64,000 nucleotides of DNA, taken from assembly GCF_002236805.1 (NCBI RefSeq), contig NZ_NIQA01000001.1, forward strand, positions 1 through 64,000. Reading direction: 5' to 3'. Below, piece by piece: positions 35,675-45,048 of the stretch. The stretch is from Pusillimonas sp. T2. GTDB lineage: Bacteria; Pseudomonadota; Gammaproteobacteria; Burkholderiales; Burkholderiaceae_B. The first letter of the stretch is position 1. Each line of letters opens with the position of its first letter. The notes beneath the pieces are model-generated. The model was not told where the DNA came from, made no database searches, and saw only the letters and a list, made by a program, of their open reading frames with translations. A program made the translations under genes and the position numbers.

Positions 35675-38600
35675 ATGGCCCAGGCAAACCGACTCATTCG
35701 CAAGACAAAATGGCTGCTGTCATCGGCGCTGCTGTCGGGGCAGTGCCTGGCCGCACCGGCATTTGTTGCCGACCCCTCCTCCTTCATCAATACCGAGTTT
35801 CTGGCCAGCCGGGCCCTTCTTGATATCAAGGCCCAGTATGCCTATGCACGCGGCTTCACCGGCAAAGGGGTCATCCTGGCCATCGTCGACAGCGGCCTCG
35901 ATATCAACCACCCCGAGTTTCTAGGGCGCATATCCGCGTTGTCGCGCAGCTTTGCGAACGCATCGGCCCCCAACGACCTGAGCGACGTTGAAAAAGACGG
36001 GTCGATCGACGGCCACGGCACGCACGTTACTGGCCTGGCCGGGGCGGCACGAGACGGCTCAGGTATACATGGGGTTGCATTTGACGCAACACTGCTGGCA
36101 CTGCGCGCAGTTGGCTTTGAAAACCAGGCCGAAAACCGGGCTATCTTGCACGCCATTGAATCGGGCGCCCAGGTACTGAATGGCAGCTACGGCCCAGGCA
36201 CAGTCGAAAGGTACATCACCGACGAAAACGGCAACCGCGTCAAGAACCTGAAGTGGGCAGAGCTGAACCAGCCGACGCTGCTTGCCGATGAAGTCATACC
36301 CGAATACAACGCCCTGAAGCGGGCGGCGGATGCAGACATTGTGCTGGTTTACGCCGCCGGCAACGAATATACCGATCAAGAAAAGGCAGCGACACTGCCT
36401 TCCGGTGCCGGCCTTTACCCGCTCATCACCCCGACCAACACGGCATCGGAGTTATATAAATTTATTGAAAACGACCCTAACGCCGAAGAGCAAGACCCCA
36501 GTACCTGGACGTACATCGACAAGACAGACGCCCGTATTAAAGACCTCGACTTCTCGGCGCTGAAAGGCGCGCTAATTGCCGTTGTGTCGGTCGACCGGGA
36601 AGGCAATATTGCCAGCTACAGTAACCGCTGCGGAGCAGCCGCCGCCTGGTGCCTGGCCGCCCCCGGTGGCGATTTTTACACCACTGCGAACTACAACAGC
36701 GATGTCTCGCAACTGTGGTCGACCTACCCGTACGGCAGTTATACCAACATGGCTGGCACGTCTATGGCCTCGCCCATAGCGGCTGGCGCCGCAACCATCT
36801 TACGCTCGGCCTTCCCCTATATGACGGCCCGCCAGATCATCGAAGTAATTTTGACCACGGCAAACAGCACCGGCGTCTGGGGCGACACCGCCATCTATGG
36901 CCACGGCATGCTTGACCTGGACACTGCCACCAAAGGGCCCAAAGTCTTCGGCGAACCTGGCTTCCCCGACACCTTCGACGTCAACACACGCGGCTATGAC
37001 TCTCACTGGAGCAACAATATTAGCGGCACCGGCGGCCTGATCAAAAGAGGAGCCGGAACGCTGACGCTTTGGGGCGACAACACCTACGGCACGACCCGGG
37101 TTGCAGGCGGGAAACTGGTCATTAATGGCAATAGCAGCGCTGCCGGCAAGGTAACGGTGGACGCCCCTGGTATTTTGGGCGGTACCGGCACATTAAGCGA
37201 CCTCGACCTGTACGGGCGCCTAGAGCCAGGCAATTCAATTGGTACCCTGACCGTTAGCGGCAATTACCAACAGTTCGCCGGCTCGGTGCTGCGTATCGAA
37301 ATCAATGATCAGGGCCAGTCTGACCGGGTTGTGGTGATGGGTAACGCGGACATTCAGGGCGGCGCTCTGCAAATCGACGGGTTGACGGCAGGCGCCCTGG
37401 GTAAAGATTACAACTTCTTCTCTGCAGGGACTATAACGGCTGGCAGTGCCTTCGACACGACCTCGCTTGGCCGCGCGTTTATCGACCTGAACACGACGCT
37501 GGCAGGCACTGCATTTACGCTGCAAGTCCGTCGTAATGCTAGCCGGTTCGCACAGGTGGCCGACACAGGTAACCAGCGTGCAACAGCCAACGCCATCGAG
37601 ACACAAGGCTTGGGCGGCACAGTTCACGATGCTTTTGTACTGCTCGATACCGCCGCCAATGGCCCGGGTGTGCTCGACGAACTATCCGGCGAAATCCATG
37701 CCTCGATGCAAAGCGCACTGTTGAATAACAGCAGCATCTTTTACCGTGCCGCCGCCGATCGCCTGTGGCAACGTACCGCATGGCCCGTCCACGCCACGAA
37801 AGCATCGGGTTCACCACGTGCGCAGGCCTCAGGCCACATCGGCGCAAACAGCGCACCGGGCCAGCGCCAAAGCTGGATTCAAGGTATTGGGCGCTGGGGC
37901 CATTTGGGTGGCACTGCCAATGCAGCGTCGGCCCAGCAATCACTCGGCGGCCTGATGTTTGGCGCCGATACCCACCTGGGCAATCACCACTATGCCGGCG
38001 TAGCCATAGGGCTGACCAACGAAACGTTGCGTACCACGGGCAGCGCCCGTGCACGCACCGATGGCTATCACCTGATGGGCTATTCAGGCTGGTCTTTCGG
38101 CAGCTTGAATTTACGCAGTGGGGTCGGTCACACCTGGTACAGCACATCGACGAATCGCAACATTGCTTTTGGCGACCTGGGTCGGGCCCGTGCAGCATCG
38201 CGCGCGCAATCTACACAACTTTTTGTCGAAGCGGGCTATGCCCTGGGTGGTGCCGCACTGCAGCTCGAACCTTATCTGGGTCTGCAGCATGTCTGGCTAT
38301 CGCGTAGTGCGTTTAACGAAGACGACAGCCGAGCCGCGCTGAACGTGGCACGTTCAAGCCAGCATGTCACGCTGTCCAACCTTGGCATACGAACGCAGTG
38401 GGCCCTGCATGACACGCCAAAATTTAATGTAGCCGGCACCCTCAACATGGCCTGGCGGCGCGCGTGGGGCGACACCGAGCCTGCTTCAATACAGCGCTTC
38501 GCCACCGGGCCAGCGTTTACAGTGTCTGGTGCAAGCCTGGGCCGCAACGTCATGGTGTCAGAACTGGGGCTGACCTTTACAGGAGCCCATGGCAGTGTTC

Positions 38601-38680
38601 TCAGTCTGGGGTATTCGGGCCAGTTTGGCAGTGGCAACCAACAACATGGGTTTGCAGCGCGCGCCCAATGGCGGTTTTAA
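35675..38680 (+). CDS. Autotransporter subtilisin-like serine protease (S8, SphB1/Ssp-like)
   Basis: The protein has 1001 residues. A Sec signal peptide covers about residues 1-29 (cleavage after LAA). The S8 catalytic triad is intact: D72 in VDSGLD, H114 in GHGTHVTG and S363 in GTSMASP. Residues about 450-560 form a beta-helix passenger-type segment with autotransporter-associated repeats (GTLTLWGDNTYGTTRVAGGKL region, GRLEPGNSIGTLTVSGNY). The last 270 residues or so are an autotransporter beta-barrel ending in the expected aromatic residue (AQWRF). Such proteases are displayed at the cell surface and process other surface proteins, for example SphB1 maturing filamentous haemagglutinin in Bordetella. 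The ribosome site AAGGGGAAACATG is strong. No clear lipobox is seen. Confidence 0.93.
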   Translation: MAQANRLIRKTKWLLSSALLSGQCLAAPAFVADPSSFINTEFLASRALLDIKAQYAYARGFTGKGVILAIVDSGLDINHPEFLGRISALSRSFANASAPNDLSDVEKDGSIDGHGTHVTGLAGAARDGSGIHGVAFDATLLALRAVGFENQAENRAILHAIESGAQVLNGSYGPGTVERYITDENGNRVKNLKWAELNQPTLLADEVIPEYNALKRAADADIVLVYAAGNEYTDQEKAATLPSGAGLYPLITPTNTASELYKFIENDPNAEEQDPSTWTYIDKTDARIKDLDFSALKGALIAVVSVDREGNIASYSNRCGAAAAWCLAAPGGDFYTTANYNSDVSQLWSTYPYGSYTNMAGTSMASPIAAGAATILRSAFPYMTARQIIEVILTTANSTGVWGDTAIYGHGMLDLDTATKGPKVFGEPGFPDTFDVNTRGYDSHWSNNISGTGGLIKRGAGTLTLWGDNTYGTTRVAGGKLVINGNSSAAGKVTVDAPGILGGTGTLSDLDLYGRLEPGNSIGTLTVSGNYQQFAGSVLRIEINDQGQSDRVVVMGNADIQGGALQIDGLTAGALGKDYNFFSAGTITAGSAFDTTSLGRAFIDLNTTLAGTAFTLQVRRNASRFAQVADTGNQRATANAIETQGLGGTVHDAFVLLDTAANGPGVLDELSGEIHASMQSALLNNSSIFYRAAADRLWQRTAWPVHATKASGSPRAQASGHIGANSAPGQRQSWIQGIGRWGHLGGTANAASAQQSLGGLMFGADTHLGNHHYAGVAIGLTNETLRTTGSARARTDGYHLMGYSGWSFGSLNLRSGVGHTWYSTSTNRNIAFGDLGRARAASRAQSTQLFVEAGYALGGAALQLEPYLGLQHVWLSRSAFNEDDSRAALNVARSSQHVTLSNLGIRTQWALHDTPKFNVAGTLNMAWRRAWGDTEPASIQRFATGPAFTVSGASLGRNVMVSELGLTFTGAHGSVLSLGYSGQFGSGNQQHGFAARAQWRF

Positions 38681-38696
38681 GCAGCGGCAAACGCCT

Positions 38697-40661
38697 TTAA
38701 CCCGCAGTTGAGGGCGCCCAAACCTGATAACCGTTACGGCCCGCTTCTTTAGCCTGGTACAGCGCCTGGTCGGCTCGGCGCAACAAGGTACGCGCCTTGT
38801 CGCCATGATCGGGGTAAAACGCAATGCCAACGCTAGTGCCAATATCAATATCGCGTTTGCCGACAACAAACGGGGCTCCGATCGCATCGACTATTTTATG
38901 GGCCACTTGCCCGGCGTCAGCCTCTGACGCAATGCTTTCAAGCACGACGACAAATTCATCGCCCCCCAGGCGCGACACGAGGTCGGACGCCCGCACGGCG
39001 GAACGCAGTCGGTCGGCCACCTGCTTCAGCAACTGGTCGCCTACCTCGTGGCCGAAAGTATCATTAACGGGTTTGAAACGATCAAGGTCGCAGAACAAAA
39101 CCGCGATTTTCCGTTGCTGGCGCGCCGAACGCGTCATCGCCTGTTCAAGGTGTTCGCGCAACAATGTGCGGTTGGGCAAGCCGGTCAAACTGTCGTAAAG
39201 CGCCAGCTGTTTAAGCCGGTCTTCTTGCTCTTTTTGGTCAGTAATATCATTGAACACGCCCACGTAGTTGACCACGCTGTCGTTGTCGTCGCGGATAACG
39301 CTGATGCTGAGCAGCTCGGGAAAGACCTCTCCGTTTTTGCGAAGTGCCCAGACTTCGCCCTCCCAATGGCCATCAGCCAGCAAAAACCCGACGACGCGAC
39401 GGAAAAAAGCATCGTCGTGGCGGCCCGTCGGGCGGTGCAAGAGTTCGTCCATAAGTCGGCCGGCAGCTTCGGCGCCCGCATAGCCGGTAATACGCGTAAA
39501 CGCCGGGTTAACCGATATGATCGTACCCGACGCATCCAGAATGACCATCGCTTCAGCAGCCTGCTCGACCGCTTTGGCAATCAACCGCAATTGCGCCTCG
39601 GCGCGCCTACGCTCGGTGACGTCTTGCACCATGCCCACCACACGATTCAAGCGACCGTGACGATCGGTTTGCGCTTCGGCCCTTAAGACCACCATTCGGG
39701 GATTACCGTCGGGACCATTGAACACGTGTTCGGCCTCGACCTCGGTGCGCTGAAAGTCTTGCACCTCGACAAGCTGAGCGCTGAGCCGGTCGCGATCGGC
39801 GTCAGAGAGCCGCGCAAAATAGGCGTCAAGCGTCGGGAGCGGATTATGCTGCTCTGGATCAAAACCCAACGCGCGCAACGTGCCATTATTAATATGCAAT
39901 TGGCCGGTCAGGGGACGCCACTCCCAGTGGCCCATGCGGGCGATGCGCTGCGCTTGCGCCAGACGTGCATTTTTCTTCTCAAGCTCAGCCTCGTATTTCA
40001 TGGCCTCAAGGAAACGCCCGATATCTCGTCCCAACAAGCGAAACAGCAGGCGCATCCCCTCTTCCGGGGGGTCGCACTGCGTACTGGCCAGCTCGATAAC
40101 CCCATACACGCACTGACCGTGCCGAAGTACAAAAACCAGCACGTTGCAGATATTGTTTGCCGCTGCGGACGCTTGCCGCGTAGCATTGGGCAACTGTTTA
40201 AGCTCGGGAATCCACACGACATCGCCAGCTTCGAGCGCCTGGGCAGGCGCATGTCCCCCTTGGGCAAAGTCAAGCCGCCGACTAGCCTCAAGATAAGCCG
40301 CCACATCGACATCGGGGTCGAACCAATAAAAATGCTGGACGTGGTCATCATCGAACAACCAGGCCTGGGTGAGGTCCCAACCTTTGGTGCGCCCCAGCGT
40401 GGTCAACACATCATGCATTGCGTCGTCGACAGACTGCGCCTCGGCCAAAATGCCCGCAACCTCGTACTGCAAATGCAAACGTTTAACCAGTGCAGAGGCG
40501 TGCGCGAGCCGCGCCTCGAGGTCTTCGGTGGAAGTCGGTGCAGAGGGTTGAACCAAGATAAGCTGCCTAGACGTTAACAACAAGCATGAGATTAACGAGC
40601 GAAATTTTACTCTGGGCAGCCCCAACAAAAAGCACCTGCCAAACAAACAAGGGGCAGGCAA
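38697..40661 (-). CDS. GAF-PAS-PAS-GGDEF diguanylate cyclase
   Basis: The open frame gives 654 residues, but the first 30 or so (to SRQLILV) look non-native, and a TTG at the QLILVQPS boundary is a likely true start. Order: GAF-like domain (about 55-210), PAS_3 (about 235-350), PAS (about 365-485) and GGDEF (about 490-650). The catalytic signature RLGGDEFVVVLE is intact. An I-site RxxD (RASD) stands five residues before GGDEF, so product inhibition is likely. No membrane segment is seen, apart from the doubtful N-terminus. It converts two GTP to c-di-GMP in response to an unknown cytosolic signal. It lies downstream of the REC-EAL and hybrid kinase genes on the same strand. Confidence 0.88.
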   Translation of the reverse strand: MPAPCLFGRCFLLGLPRVKFRSLISCLLLTSRQLILVQPSAPTSTEDLEARLAHASALVKRLHLQYEVAGILAEAQSVDDAMHDVLTTLGRTKGWDLTQAWLFDDDHVQHFYWFDPDVDVAAYLEASRRLDFAQGGHAPAQALEAGDVVWIPELKQLPNATRQASAAANNICNVLVFVLRHGQCVYGVIELASTQCDPPEEGMRLLFRLLGRDIGRFLEAMKYEAELEKKNARLAQAQRIARMGHWEWRPLTGQLHINNGTLRALGFDPEQHNPLPTLDAYFARLSDADRDRLSAQLVEVQDFQRTEVEAEHVFNGPDGNPRMVVLRAEAQTDRHGRLNRVVGMVQDVTERRRAEAQLRLIAKAVEQAAEAMVILDASGTIISVNPAFTRITGYAGAEAAGRLMDELLHRPTGRHDDAFFRRVVGFLLADGHWEGEVWALRKNGEVFPELLSISVIRDDNDSVVNYVGVFNDITDQKEQEDRLKQLALYDSLTGLPNRTLLREHLEQAMTRSARQQRKIAVLFCDLDRFKPVNDTFGHEVGDQLLKQVADRLRSAVRASDLVSRLGGDEFVVVLESIASEADAGQVAHKIVDAIGAPFVVGKRDIDIGTSVGIAFYPDHGDKARTLLRRADQALYQAKEAGRNGYQVWAPSTAG

Positions 40662-40702
40662 ATATTTGGCTTGCGCCTTACAACAAATTTATGGCGTGAC
40701 GG

Positions 40703-41914
40703 CTAATCGAAACTGAAATGCGACCAGCGCGCGGCCTCGTCGGCCGGCATGGGGCGGGCAATATGAAAGCCCTGCGCAAAATTACAGCCAATGTCACGCA
40801 AGAACTGTAAGGTTTCGCGGTCTTCGACGCCCTCGGCGGTAGATTGAATACCCAGGCTCTGCCCCAAACCCACAATGGCCTGAACGACCTGTCTGGATTC
40901 AGAAGACTGCGAGGCGGTAATCACAAACGACTTGTCGACTTTAAGCTCGGAAAACGGCAGCCTGACCAACTGAAGCAACGAAGAAAACCCGGTCCCCAGG
41001 TCGTCGATCGACAAATGAATACCTTTCATGCGCATGCGCGTGAGCAGGTCAAGGGAGGCCACTGGATCTTCCATGGCGCTGGTTTCGGTCAGCTCGAAAA
41101 TAAGTTGGCCGGGCGCCAACCCGCATTTTCGGCAACGGCCAATAATGTCTTCGACGAAAACGTCATCCAGGCGTGACCGGGCAGAAATATTAATGGCCAA
41201 ACGCACTGACGTGCTGCCGTAGTGCTGCGCGAACCACTCAAGCGAGAGATCGAACATGCGCTGTGTCAGGGCGTCGACGAGGCCGGAGTTTTCGGCGCAC
41301 CCGATGAATTTGTCGGGCGGCACCATACCCAACTGCGGGTGCCGCCAACGCATAAGCGCTTCGAAACCGACTAACTGGCCACTGAAACAAGAAATTTTCG
41401 GCTGATACACCGGAAAGAACTGGTTGCCATCGAGCCCGGCTTGAATATCATGCGGCTGGATCAGATAGTTGCCCACCGCTGCCATGGCCTGCCCGGGTTG
41501 CCGTGATGCGGACGTTTCGGGCAAAACGCCACTGACCGAAGGTGTGGCAAACATTCGCCGAAGCGCCGACGGCATGAAGGGCTTGGGCAAGACGCCCACA
41601 ATATTCAGCCCTCGCTCGGTGGCCGAACGACCGGCAGCATCAAGCACACGATGATCGACGCCGCTGGTCACAATGATACGAGCCGGACACGAACGTTTGG
41701 CCAGTCTCGCCAACACCTCGACACCGTCCATATCGGGCATAACCAGATCAATCGCCAGATGGTCAGGTTGCCATTCGTCGACCAGCCGAAAAAAAGTATC
41801 GGGCGACGACGTAAAGCGGGTCTCGAGACCAGCGGCCTTCGCAATGAGTTCTATGGTTTGCCCAACCGAGGGGTCGTCATCGAGAATCAGTAAACGACTG
41901 GGGGACGAGCTCAT
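40703..41914 (-). CDS. REC-EAL response regulator (c-di-GMP phosphodiesterase)
   Basis: The protein has 403 residues. The N-terminal receiver domain (about 1-125) has the phosphoacceptor aspartate in HLAIDLVMPD. The EAL domain (about 155-395) has all the usual catalytic positions: FEALMRW, N in AINISAR, ELTET, DDLGTGFSSL, K in KVDKSFV, AEGVE and the Q of FAQGF. The enzyme should therefore be active and hydrolyse c-di-GMP to pGpG when its receiver is phosphorylated, or not, by a kinase. The start overlaps the stop of the hybrid kinase gene by four bases, so that kinase is the natural partner. Confidence 0.93.
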   Translation of the reverse strand: MSSSPSRLLILDDDPSVGQTIELIAKAAGLETRFTSSPDTFFRLVDEWQPDHLAIDLVMPDMDGVEVLARLAKRSCPARIIVTSGVDHRVLDAAGRSATERGLNIVGVLPKPFMPSALRRMFATPSVSGVLPETSASRQPGQAMAAVGNYLIQPHDIQAGLDGNQFFPVYQPKISCFSGQLVGFEALMRWRHPQLGMVPPDKFIGCAENSGLVDALTQRMFDLSLEWFAQHYGSTSVRLAINISARSRLDDVFVEDIIGRCRKCGLAPGQLIFELTETSAMEDPVASLDLLTRMRMKGIHLSIDDLGTGFSSLLQLVRLPFSELKVDKSFVITASQSSESRQVVQAIVGLGQSLGIQSTAEGVEDRETLQFLRDIGCNFAQGFHIARPMPADEAARWSHFSFD

Positions 41915-44900
41915 GAATGGGCCTCCGAACTATGTTGTTGCAGTGCCTGACGAACTTTGATTGCCAGTTGCGAGCGACGATAAGGCTTGTTCAAAAGTAC
42001 TACCCCCGGGTCGAGACGGCCGTGATGCAAAATGGCATTTTCGGTATAGCCGGACGTAAACAATACCTTAATCCCCGGATTAACCGTGGCCACCTGGTCG
42101 GCCAGTTGCTTGCCGCTGATGCCACCCGGCATGACCACGTCGGTAAACAGCAAATCGATAGACTGCCCCGACCGAATGATACGCAGGGCCTCACTGCCAT
42201 TGGCGGCAGGCAAGACCTTATAGCCTAACGCCGCAAGCTGACTACCCGCGTACTCACGAACCAAAGGCTCGTCTTCGACGAGCAAAATAGTTTCGTTACC
42301 GCCCGACACGTCGACGGCGTCGTCTGCTGGGATGTTTTCGGAAACAGCAGCCCCAGCCTTGGGCAGGTATACCTTGACGGTCGTGCCTTGCCCCGGTTCA
42401 GAATAAACCGATATATGCCCGCCCGACTGCTTTAGAAAACCATAGATCATGGGCAGTCCCAGTCCTGTGCCTTTGCCCTTGGGCTTGGTGGTAAAGAACG
42501 GCTCGAAAATGCGGTCGCGGTGGTGCTCGGCAATACCTACCCCAGTGTCAGACACAGCAATCATGACATACTGGCCAGGCTTCAGGTCGGCATAGTTGCG
42601 CACATACTCGTCGCTAAACCATATATTACCGGTCTCGATCGTCAGCCGTCCGCCATCGGGCATGGCGTCTCGGGCGTTAAGGGCCAGGTTCAGCAAAGTG
42701 TCTTCGAGCTGCGACGGGTCGACCAGCGCCGGCCATAAGCCAGCACCCGAGACAAACTCAAGGTCGATGTGTTCGCCTAAGGTGCGCGCCAGCATAGGCT
42801 TTAGCCCACCGATAATGTGATTGACATCAAGAGACTTGGGCTCGAGGGGCTGTTGCCGAGCAAAAGCCAATAAACGCTGGGTCAGCTGCGCGCCCTGCAG
42901 ACCCGCCTGAACAATCAATTTAGCGGGTTCGAGCAAATCGGGCTGATCTTCAAGCTGTTCGCTTAAAAGCTCGGCATTGCCCAGCATCACCGTAAGCAAA
43001 TTGTTGAAGTCGTGCGCTACGCCGCCGGTAAGTTGCCCCACAGCATCCATACGCTGCAGATGACGTAAGCGGTCTTCAAGCACCTTGCGCGAGGTGATAT
43101 CGCGTTCGACCGCTACCCAATGGGTATACCAACCCGTATCGTCGGCCAGCGGCACAATATCGATTTCGATCCAGAACTCGTCGCCGGCCTTGGTGTAATT
43201 GAGTAGCTCGGCCCTGACAGGCTGCCATTGCTTGATTGCTTTTTTAATACGGTCGAGCTCGGCCCGCGATGTGCCCGGCCCTTGCAGCAGACGCGGGCTC
43301 TGGCCAATGATCTCTTCGCGGCTATAACCCGTACGCCTGATAAAAGCATCGTTGACGAAGACTACTCGAGGGCCCGGCGCCTCAATGGGCTCTGCTTCGG
43401 TAATGATCACAACATCGTTCAAGCGGGAGATCGCCAGTTCGAGCAGCCTGACTTGCGCTTGGGCGGCACGACGCTCAGTCAGGTCCTGGAAGTAAACAGC
43501 AAGCCCTTCGGGCGAGGGATACGCATGCACGTCAAACCATAAATCGAGCGGCGCATAAAACTGTTCAAACACCACAGGACATTGCTCGACCATGGCGCGA
43601 CGATATTCAATTTCAAAGGTTGTACCAACTGCGGCAGGGAATTCCGCCCATACGCACTTGCCTATCAAGTCTTCGCGAGAACGTTTCAGCAAACGCTCTG
43701 CCTGAGAATTCAAGTACGTGAAATTCCATTGGGCATCTAGGGTAAAGAACGCATCGGTGATGCTCTCGAGTGTGGCGGTCAGACGTCCAGCCAGTTGTGA
43801 GGCTTGATCGAGCGTCTCTTTCTGATCATGTACATCGGTAATTGACCCATACCACTTGCTACGCGATTCAGCCGACTCGTTGACCCGCAAGGCACGCACC
43901 AAATGCCAACGATAAACGCCGTCATTGCGCCGTAGACGCATTTCTATTTCATATTTTTCGCCGGTATTTACCGCATAGGACCAGGCTTCGAGTACTCTGG
44001 CCTTGTCGGCCGAATGTATACAGTTCATCCACTGTTCAACATTCAAAGTACGCCCAGAGATGCCGGCATACTCGAAAAATAAGGGCGTGACATAGTCGAT
44101 CTCGCCATCGACAGTCGCTGTCCAAACCGTAATAGGCATGGATTCGGCCAACTGCTGGAACCGCTGCAAGCTAACAAGCACGGCCTGATCGGCCAACTTT
44201 CGGGCGGTGACATCTTGCATGGCGCCTTCAATCCGTACAACCCTACCCGTTTCATCGACTATGGGTTTACCCACCGCGCGCACCCACACCCGCCGCCCGT
44301 CAAGCGTGTTGATCTGGGCGTCGATCTCGACGGGTTTGCCGTCGACCCGCGCTCGATGAAACACAGCCTGAACGTAAGCCCGATCTTCTTCGACATAAAA
44401 GCCGAAACTGGCATCGATGGAGCTGGGAGTGTACCCGGGCTCGGCCCCGTGAATACGCGCAACGTCTTCAGACCATGTGACCCGACCGGAAATTAGATCG
44501 ATAGCCCACCCGCCCAGACCGCCCACCGCAGAAGCGGCCTTGAGTAGCTGTTGCTGCTCGGTGAGCTCGCGGCTAACCGCGCGCAAACGGTTATTGACGG
44601 CCTCTAGCTGCGCATAAGCATTTACCCGGTAAATAACCAGCCACCCGGTAACCCCTACAGCAATGACTGAAATAATGCGATTGAGCCAAACATGCAAAAT
44701 TGGAAAGGTCAGCGGCGCGGGCGGAGATGCAACAAAACCTATACCAATGGCGACTACCGCGACGACGGCAACACACAATGTAAATTGAGGCCGACGTACA
44801 AGAATGGTGTAGAGCACCACTGGCGCATACAAAGCGCCAATGGCCAAGCCCAACGGGGTGATCAGATCTAGCAAAAATACGGCCATCAAGGCCAGGCACA

Positions 44901-44970
44901 CCACAAAAATGTGTATTTTTTCGGGGCTGACACCTGGGCTTGCCAAAGGCAATGAGTTGTTCTCGGGCAT
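41911..44970 (-). CDS. Hybrid sensor histidine kinase with several PAS domains
   Basis: The protein has 1019 residues. N-terminal membrane segments (about 15-120) are followed by a helical stretch and four or five PAS domains (about 135-640). A HisKA-like dimerisation motif [14 protein letters not shown] is the phospho-accepting histidine box, and the HATPase_c domain has [14 protein letters not shown] (N box) and DTGVGIAE (G1 box). A C-terminal receiver domain (about 900-1015) has D in [11 protein letters not shown]. Such kinases pass phosphate from His to their own receiver and on to a partner; the partner here is probably the REC-EAL protein encoded by the overlapping next gene. The signal detected is unknown. 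Confidence 0.92.
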   Translation of the reverse strand: MPENNSLPLASPGVSPEKIHIFVVCLALMAVFLLDLITPLGLAIGALYAPVVLYTILVRRPQFTLCVAVVAVVAIGIGFVASPPAPLTFPILHVWLNRIISVIAVGVTGWLVIYRVNAYAQLEAVNNRLRAVSRELTEQQQLLKAASAVGGLGGWAIDLISGRVTWSEDVARIHGAEPGYTPSSIDASFGFYVEEDRAYVQAVFHRARVDGKPVEIDAQINTLDGRRVWVRAVGKPIVDETGRVVRIEGAMQDVTARKLADQAVLVSLQRFQQLAESMPITVWTATVDGEIDYVTPLFFEYAGISGRTLNVEQWMNCIHSADKARVLEAWSYAVNTGEKYEIEMRLRRNDGVYRWHLVRALRVNESAESRSKWYGSITDVHDQKETLDQASQLAGRLTATLESITDAFFTLDAQWNFTYLNSQAERLLKRSREDLIGKCVWAEFPAAVGTTFEIEYRRAMVEQCPVVFEQFYAPLDLWFDVHAYPSPEGLAVYFQDLTERRAAQAQVRLLELAISRLNDVVIITEAEPIEAPGPRVVFVNDAFIRRTGYSREEIIGQSPRLLQGPGTSRAELDRIKKAIKQWQPVRAELLNYTKAGDEFWIEIDIVPLADDTGWYTHWVAVERDITSRKVLEDRLRHLQRMDAVGQLTGGVAHDFNNLLTVMLGNAELLSEQLEDQPDLLEPAKLIVQAGLQGAQLTQRLLAFARQQPLEPKSLDVNHIIGGLKPMLARTLGEHIDLEFVSGAGLWPALVDPSQLEDTLLNLALNARDAMPDGGRLTIETGNIWFSDEYVRNYADLKPGQYVMIAVSDTGVGIAEHHRDRIFEPFFTTKPKGKGTGLGLPMIYGFLKQSGGHISVYSEPGQGTTVKVYLPKAGAAVSENIPADDAVDVSGGNETILLVEDEPLVREYAGSQLAALGYKVLPAANGSEALRIIRSGQSIDLLFTDVVMPGGISGKQLADQVATVNPGIKVLFTSGYTENAILHHGRLDPGVVLLNKPYRRSQLAIKVRQALQQHSSEAHS

Positions 44971-45048
44971 GAGTTCGTTCTTGTAACAAAACGTCAGGTT
45001 CGGACGCAGCGCGACACAGCCCCGAGTGTACCCTTGCTAACCCTGCGG

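Noticed and set aside
35675..35760. SphB1-type lipobox in the autotransporter signal (SGQC)
   Set aside because: The residue before the Cys is Gln, which does not fit the lipobox, so a normal Sec signal with cleavage after LAA is more likely.
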